The position numbers and the translations under genes are program-made. Positions 57,746 to 64,000 of a stretch of DNA of 64,000 nt are shown here, piece after piece (position 1 is the first letter of the stretch; each line of letters opens with the position of its first letter). The stretch lies in contig WPIO01000002.1 in the NCBI GenBank assembly GCA_009760855.2, forward strand, positions 7,560,001-7,624,000, written 5' to 3'. This DNA comes from Cristatella mucedo. Lineage: Eukaryota; Bryozoa; Phylactolaemata; Cristatellidae. The notes below the pieces were generated by a model. It saw nothing but the letters and a program-made list of their open reading frames with translations, did not search any database and was not told the DNA's origin.

Positions 57746-60700
57746 GCCGGCTCTATTAATCTTTTGATTCCCTGGACACTCATTGAGCACGACACATCCT
57801 AATTCTAGCTTTCTGGAACTTTGCTCCTGGATGTAACCAAAATTGTTAATGACGATCACGGAAGCCTTTTCTTCTTTATGGTGGGTGGACCTAAATTGGC
57901 TTTGAAAGTCTGCGACGTTTGACTGAGTATGGACGATTCTATAAAATTTACCTTCAGAATTTATTTTTGCAAATGTCCAAACAGTTCTGTTCCATGGTGT
58001 ACAACTTTATTCGATTACCGCCATAATAGGCTATCAGGATCACGTGGGGACAAAACTATTGTTCGACTCAAGGGGAAACTCGGTTAGTTATTTTGCTTCT
58101 GGGTAGATTTCCTATGTCATCGAAATAACAGCAAAAACTTTCATAGTGGCCTGTGAGTTCTATGGCTTTGCTAAAAGCCTGATCTAGCGGATATTAATGT
58201 AATTACTGACATAGTTGATCAAACTTAGGTCTATACTGCAAATGTCAGCATTCAGGATAATGTAAAGCTGCTCGTGTTTTGGACATGTTTTATATGTGTG
58301 AGTAAAAGTGAAGCTACTGACAGATACATGACCTAATAAACTTGAAATGCTCTTTAAAATACACTCTTTAGGAGTGGCGGCTCATTTCATAGGAAATAAT
58401 GAGCTATGAAACTCTGATACTAGCTTAACGTCTTTTCTATTACACCGTTACTTTAAATTTACGAAGGACCTGGCTTTATTTTTTAATATACAGTATCAAA
58501 AATATTTCTTTCTGAAAGAATCGTCATGTCAAACGCACGCATCATCTTGAGCTTTTCCATCAACCATCAACTTGGCTTTTTGCCTTTCAACAGCCTACTA
58601 AGATGACTGCTTCAGTCATAACCAGGCTAGTTTTATCGGCAAGCATATCTTTTTTTCTGGCCACGTGGTGCTTTAGTTTAGAAGCTAAAAGATAAATCTT
58701 CAGCATGGCGGTCTATAAATATGTAACACGCTTTAGATTGCTTTTCCTTTCTCGTTGTTGGAAATAAATTGGTTTTCCTCCAATTAAGCACTCTCCGAGA
58801 CATCTTTGCGCCTGTTTGACGATTAAAAGTACTATTTGTGTAGTTTTACAGTCTCCAAACTGCACGTACGTGACAGCATGCAGAACATCAAAGCGTGTTC
58901 AAAGAGACGTTTATTCACACGGACGCCAAAGCGGGCCAGAACGCAACAGCCTGTCCCGTGTTCTCGTCGTAACTCCTGGCCTCTGCAGGCCGTTACTTTA
59001 CACTCACCGCCATGAATTGCAATGGCTCCTAAACCGGCAGCAGCGCCATCAACTCTGCTTTACTGAAGCACTCCCAGGCCATAAACTGACCTTAGTGAAA
59101 ATAGCAAGGCCATAAACCCCATTGGCCCATACACTACGAATACCGGAAATCAGCCGCATTCCTCCATTGATCTCAAGATCACAAATCGAACGGGGCAGCA
59201 AAAAAAGGAACAAAGACCAAAGCAAGCCTACGCTAAGAGCAAAGCTGGACATGGCGTTACTTGTACGGAACTAAACGGCATTGTGCCTGCAGAACTACAA
59301 GAAACACCGAGCTGCCCTTTCAGTTGAAAGGCGACACTACAAAGCGAAACTACAATTCGTAAGAGCAATTCCGCAGCTAATCGTCAAGTTCGATCCGAGC
59401 CCGTGTTTTCGAACTAAAGGCCCCAATGACTGGCTAAAGATTCACAGGCTAAACTTCTCTGGGTTAAACTGCGTTAGCTCAGCATTGGCTGGACTGCTGA
59501 AATCAGCCATTCATCCTCTATAGCTGGTGGCAAATATGGCTGGTAGGCTCTCGTCTTTCAGTCCCAGAAAGCCGTTTGCCACATTTTAGTTTTGCCACAT
59601 TTTAGTTTAGTTTAGTTTAGTCCACGGGGAATAATTGCTAATTCGTAATTGCCTATGACACCTCAAAAGTATGGAACGTCACCACTATTCTCCCCAAACT
59701 TTGCTTCTGTGAGCAGCACAGTAATAGTTGTGAAATTTAGTTATTTTCGAAAACATAGAAGATCCAGATATGGCCAAAAGTTTAGAGTTAAATAACATTG
59801 AATTCCCAATTTTGCATAGAGCTTATTTTTCGTTTTTACTCACTTTAGTAAATCGTACTGCAATGAAACTATGTATAAATATCGTGAGAAACTTAAAACG
59901 GTTTGGTTACTTGCAGTGTTTACCTCAGCTCTTGCTCAGTATACGAATTCATTAAGACATGTTATTGATCAGTTGATCTCTACATTAACGCATCACAAAT
60001 ATCGCTACCTTCCTTAGTGATACTCTCCCGTAATTTCGATGTTTTAAATACAGGAACCTTAAGTCCACCAGCTTCGTTTGCTGCCTAGGTATATGCATTT
60101 TAGTGAGATGGCATCAAGAAGCTGGAAGCACCTGTCAGACGCATGCTGCAAGCGTGGTGACAAATTGTCACGAAAAGAAAGGGCGATATAAATTACTCCA
60201 CGCAAGCATCAACTAAAGTGCTTGTGAGGCGTGCAAAGCATAATTTCGGCATGGCGTCGGGGTCAGGACAAACTCTGGGTACCCAGATTCACCTGCGAGA
60301 AATGCAGTAAGCACTGGAAGTTAAGTTAAAAAAAAATATTTGCATAATTGCAATTCATAGAATCTTCTAGCGACAAATAAAATAAGCAATTCGTGAGTGA
60401 AACGATTTGATGTATTCATTGTTACAGCCTTGACTCCACTTATAAAAAAATGGCCAGAAAATAGGCATTCTTATATATACGGAGTAATATCTGAATCGTC
60501 TTTGTAGCTTTGTAGAGTGACAGATGGAGATACATAGTGTGCGAAAGGCCTATATTTTTCACACTAAATTGATCTGCTAATGCCAAGGGTTACTACCTGT
60601 GAGCCAGTGGAGAAAACAGATGGCAGAGCTAACCAGTGCTCTCCTCTACCTTTTCCTACATTTCCAAAACGGATGATGATCAGAAGCTCTGATCAAAAAG

Positions 60701-60837
60701 CCGCCCCATCATTCCATTGACTTGTGTAACCTCACGGCAAGCGTGAGGCTACAAAGACTAATGGCATCGTTCTTGCCTTTGTACACTTCGCTTTCCAAGT
60801 TATGCGACAGAGGAGTGTTCCTCAGGGGGCTCAAGTA
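57746..60837. other. AT-rich intergenic stretch
   Basis: No exon, RNA gene or clear repeat family that I can support. A short TTTAG tandem (59608-59622) and a duplicated TTTGCCACATTTTAGTTT lie at 59570-59625. Short frames at 58816-59520 have no recognisable domain. Confidence 0.4.
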
Positions 60838-60930
60838 ATAATGATAATAATAATAATAATGCACTTGATAAAGGGCCCTCAGAGAATTTAATCTATTTCT
60901 AGGCGCTTTACATTTGCTGTAAGTAGAAGA
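60838..60930 (-). mobile_element. LINE-A 3' end fragment
   Basis: (TAA)n tail, GGGCCCTCAGAGAATTTAAT and TTTCTAGGCGCTTTACATTT, truncated after the hairpin. Confidence 0.85.
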
Positions 60931-61659
60931 CCTTGGCAGCCTGATTCCTATTTGTAGATCGCTGTATGCATGCTGATCAGACAGTGCTCTCAGTGCACCT
61001 TGCGATCACATTTCTCTTCACTTAGGACACATAAATGCTTTTCGTCGCCTAACACTGTCCTGCTACTCGCAGTTCACGTTGCCAAGTCGAAGCAGGTGCC
61101 ACTCGAAAACGGTTGACTTAGATACTTGCTAATGAGCTGAATCGGCGGCTAAGCTCTCGAGTCCTTGGCTACAAGCCCAGCAGAAGTAAACGGGTGCTTC
61201 TCCTGGCTACTGGCTACTCTTAATGGCGAACCAGTCGAACGAGTCGAAAGGCACCGATCGCTAAAGGCTGTAGGCGAGGCGACCTTCTCACTGCGAAGCA
61301 TCAGGCTAGCGCACCGCCGAACTGGCACTCGGCAGTGGGCTACGCAGCCAGCGAGGCAAGCGCGGCGGAACACGCCTCCTTCGACCGAGCGTTCGGCATT
61401 AAGGCACGCACAGTACTGCTGTGCGTGCACAGCGGTAATTGTCACTGCAGTTGTCACTGCAGTTGTCGCAGCAGCTCGGCTATGCATCCACCGTTGCCTG
61501 AGGATCGACGCCCTACTTCGTGCTGACTGCGTTTGAGTTCCAATGCGTCGCCTAGGTTTTCGGCTGGGGCGAGCACACAGTGTCACGGCCGCCTCTTGGA
61601 AATCCTACCCGAAAGACTTTGTATTCCCATTCTTCGGGAGCCTCGAGCTATGTATGGAT

Positions 61660-61800
61660 CGTGATAGCCCGTGAGCTAAGGTGCCCGCTCTTCATGACCA
61701 AGATCGTGAGTACTAATTCTGCAGTCGACGATCCTTTTATTGCCAACTGCAATTGGTGGTGATAGCCGTTAAGGCTTTTCTGCCGCTATAAATGTTGTTT
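61660..61800 (+). repeat. SINE-B copy
   Basis: GTGATAGCCCGTGAGCTAAG, head GCTCTTCATGACCAAGATCG, body GATCCTTTTATTGCCAACTG, GGTGGTGATAGCCGTTAAGG, TTTTCTGCCGCTATAAATG. The last tail motif is lost. The B box is mutated (GTGAGTACTAATTCTGC). Confidence 0.8.
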
Positions 61801-62559
61801 TATGCTGATGATAGGACAGCGTGAGAAAGCAATCAAAGCACACATACTTGAATAACAAGCACGTGAGCACAAAGTACAACTCCTCACTAAGCATCACTTC
61901 TGACGGTCTTTTATCGGCTCTAAGCCATATATTATGGCATGGCAGGTTCCTGCTGATTATAGCTCGTGATCCGCTAATAGACTCTAGCAACTGCCATAAT
62001 CTTGACGATTAGCATTTCAACTGTTCACAGCTTCAGTAGCGGAAGCCAAGCTGTAGACACCATTTCAACAGCGCTAGTTGTCACAGAGCTGCCGTAATGG
62101 CAGCTCTTACAGAAATGACGCCGATGCATTACTAGAATAAATTTGCTGCTTATATAGCTCGTCGTGTAACTCGAAACAATAGTAAGGTGCTCGAAAGTTG
62201 CCGCGACTCTGTGCCAGCAGTCTAGCAGCAGGGATCTTCCCCGTGCACAGATAGCTTTAATTCGTGCTTATCATCTACGCGCTAAGCCTTTATATGCATC
62301 TGCCCAGTATTTGCAAGGAAGAACTGTAAAAAATGGTTGCGGCTATGTGGCGCGATGAACGAGTTTTCGCAGTGCGATAATTCAGGTCAGCGGCTGAAGT
62401 GAGGGGGGCTTAGCTGGTCCTGGTAATGAGGTTGAAGTGGCAACGGGTGCTCTGTTGTTATTACAGTTAACTTGTCATAGCGGAACGTTCGTGGTCGGCG
62501 AACTTTTACCTTCCGTTTTAGGCTAGGGAAGACTCGTACATCCCACAGCTGCCAGTACA

Positions 62560-63065
62560 TTGCCGACCGCCGCGCCTCACGGCACGCACCGCTGGCAAAA
62601 TTCGGTAAAAGCCCGAGACGTCTAAATAAATTGCAACTACCGCAGCGGCCGGTTGTCGCGTTCTCGCTTGGCCGGTGCGCCAGCTGCGGTCGGTGGGCGG
62701 ATTTGAGACCTGCCGCAGGTGGCGCTCCGCGCTGTCTGCGATTAGCCCAACTCAATATGGCGCTGTGCTCGCTCGGCGCTATAAACATTCGCCCGTGAAG
62801 CACGCTCGAGGTATTTTAGCCATCCGAGGCCCGTCGGGATAGGTTCAGACGATTGGGTTGCCGCAGTGCGCCAAGATGCGGACTGCAGCCCCCGTGTTGG
62901 TGCATCCGTTGCGGGCGCGGGCCGGAAAAAGCTGCTGCGCTTGCCGGCCGGCGCCTTGCGAGCGCCCTGCGATTCCGTTGCTGGGATCCCAATGCAGTGT
63001 AGCGCCGTCGCAGCGCTCAAGCCATCGTAGCGTACTCATCTTCCTTTTAGACCAACTAACTGGGG
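62560..63065. promoter_or_regulatory. CpG-rich region upstream of the 63066 exon
   Basis: CpG density rises sharply here compared with the AT-rich DNA before 62 kb and stays high to about 63.4 kb. It is the likely promoter of the gene starting at 63066. No TATA box is evident. Confidence 0.35.
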
Positions 63066-63341
63066 ATGAGTGACGACAAATACGCGGAGGTGCGCGCGCT
63101 TTGCCGCCGCGCAGCGGCGCGAGACGCTGACCGGGTGGCGACGGCTCTGCTTGGCTTTTCGCTTTCGGTGCAGTGCGTCGTGTCGTCCTTTTTGAAGAAC
63201 CTGGTTTACTTGGCCAAAGAATGTCCCGCGGTTTTGGCGCCAGCGCTTTGTGCGGGCGCGGCGACGACTCGCGGGAGAGCCATCCACGACCGCCTGGTCG
63301 ATCTCTACGTCGAACTGTGCAAGAGCCAGCCGCCGTCCAAA
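63066..63341 (+). CDS. Probable first coding exon of an unrecognised gene, runs off the window
   Basis: An ATG in CpG-rich sequence opens 92 codons beginning MSDDKYAEVRALCRRAAARD, with helix-like segments (VATALLGFSLSVQCVV, SFLKNLVYLAKECPAVLAP, IHDRLVDLYVELCKSQ) resembling an alpha-helical repeat N-terminus. A GTAGGC after ...PPSK is the likely donor; beyond it the frame turns into Arg/Ala-rich low-complexity residues and stops at 63446. No family is recognised. Composition like a HEAT/ARM-type helical protein is an inference. The next exon is not found before the window ends at 64000. Confidence 0.5.
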
Positions 63342-63782
63342 GTAGGCGCCGCCGCGCGCCTGCGCGCTCGCGCGCGGCGGGCGTCGCCCGCGTTCCCAGC
63401 TCTTCTATTGATCGACGCAGCGTCTGTGCATTCCCATGCGAGTTAGCGATTTGCCTGCAGGCCTAGCAGACATTTCTCATCGCCCAGTACGCCAACGTCT
63501 TGCCTCTGGGTTATGGAAATCTGTTTGCCCTATGACAAGGAACGTAACTGCAACAGCGTGTATAGAACTCTCCTTTCGAATGGTCGCCGTTAGCTGTCAA
63601 GCAGGACATGCTTTACGATGGTGCGACAGCTAGGCCGGCAGTGTGTTTTAAAGGACAGGGGTGTGGAGGTCGTCGTAGGGAAGAGCCCTCACATTTTCAT
63701 TTCTCCATCCTTGGTCGTCACACGGCAGTGAACTCACCAAAGTCTTGAAGACTTGCATGCAGACACGCTTGCACTAACTCAC

Positions 63783-63957
63783 ACTGGCATGCTGACCCTG
63801 TGCATGTTACCCCTAACCATGTTATTCATGTTGTTTATGAAGCATGATGCCACTCACCATTCAATCGCATTTCCCTTTGCAGCAAATGTAAAGCGCCTAG
63901 AAAGAGATTGAGTTCTCTGAGGGGTCTTTATCAAGTGTATTATTACTATTATTAAAA
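63783..63957 (+). mobile_element. LINE-A 3' end
   Basis: 3' UTR (CATGCTGACCCTGTGCATGT, ACTCACCATTCAATCGCATT), hairpin AAGCGCCTAGAAAGAGATTG, (ATT)n tail. Close to the consensus of the family, so probably young. Lies in the presumed first intron of the 63066 gene. Confidence 0.9.
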
Positions 63958-64000
63958 AGTCTGACTTGCTGGACTTAGGAAGCATCTTTTGTACCTCATT

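Noticed and set aside
5285-61800. tRNA genes at the many A/B-box matches
   Set aside because: Each is followed by a family-specific body and tail, and the cloverleaf arms are not maintained. They are SINE heads.
1-64000. CRISPR array, prophage, operon or bacterial defence locus
   Set aside because: Tandem arrays have no unique spacers, and the split genes, SINEs and LINEs show a eukaryotic nuclear genome.

Overview
The window is animal nuclear DNA. Genes are split by kilobase-sized GT-AG introns, LINE and tRNA-derived SINE remnants are dense, micro- and minisatellites are common, CpG-rich patches alternate with AT-rich repeat-filled stretches, and the two recognisable proteins belong to metazoan-type families. 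No ribosomal RNA, long uninterrupted ORF, operon or prokaryotic signal is seen. The species cannot be fixed from sequence alone; a non-model animal with cilia and an active CR1/L2-type LINE history fits.

Two complete genes can be assembled exon by exon with matching splice phases, and they stand head to head in the middle of the window. On the minus strand, 26795 to 18886 holds a five-exon CFAP97-domain (CFAP97D1/D2-like, hemingway-related) gene for a cilium/flagellum-associated protein of 223 aa. On the plus strand, 26972 to 45417 holds a nine-exon UBXN7-type gene (504 aa; UBA-like, UAS, UIM and UBX domains), a ubiquitin/p97 adaptor. Their ATGs are 176 bp apart, so they probably share one bidirectional promoter. 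That promoter contains a good RFX X-box (26867-26880), expected for a cilia gene, a second X-box-like palindrome, and a TCTCGCGA-type element nearer UBXN7. One UBXN7 intron appears to be a GC-AG intron.

Layout: 1-4.4 kb is CpG-rich with a (GCC)n tract and no gene I can support. 4.4-14.5 kb is AT-richer and filled with nested LINE and SINE fragments. 14.5-18.8 kb is CpG-rich with a 17-bp minisatellite and G-runs. 18.9-26.8 kb is the CFAP97D gene, whose last intron holds a 16-bp minisatellite that seems to have grown out of a LINE. 27-45.4 kb is UBXN7, with LINEs in both orientations and complementary (CT)n/(GA)n tracts in two of its introns. 45.4-63 kb is mostly intergenic, with SINEs, two inverted-repeat elements and degraded LINEs. 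63.07 kb starts a probable further gene, first exon only, running out of the window.

Repeat families named here for convenience: LINE-A (CR1/L2-like, 3' end with a GCGCC/GGCGC hairpin and (ATT)n tail), LINE-C (a second non-LTR family with a TTACG-type tail), SINE-A (tRNA-like head and a tail resembling the LINE-A 3' end), and SINE-B (tRNA-like head, tail ending near GATCAGCTAACC). All LINE copies are 5'-truncated and broken.
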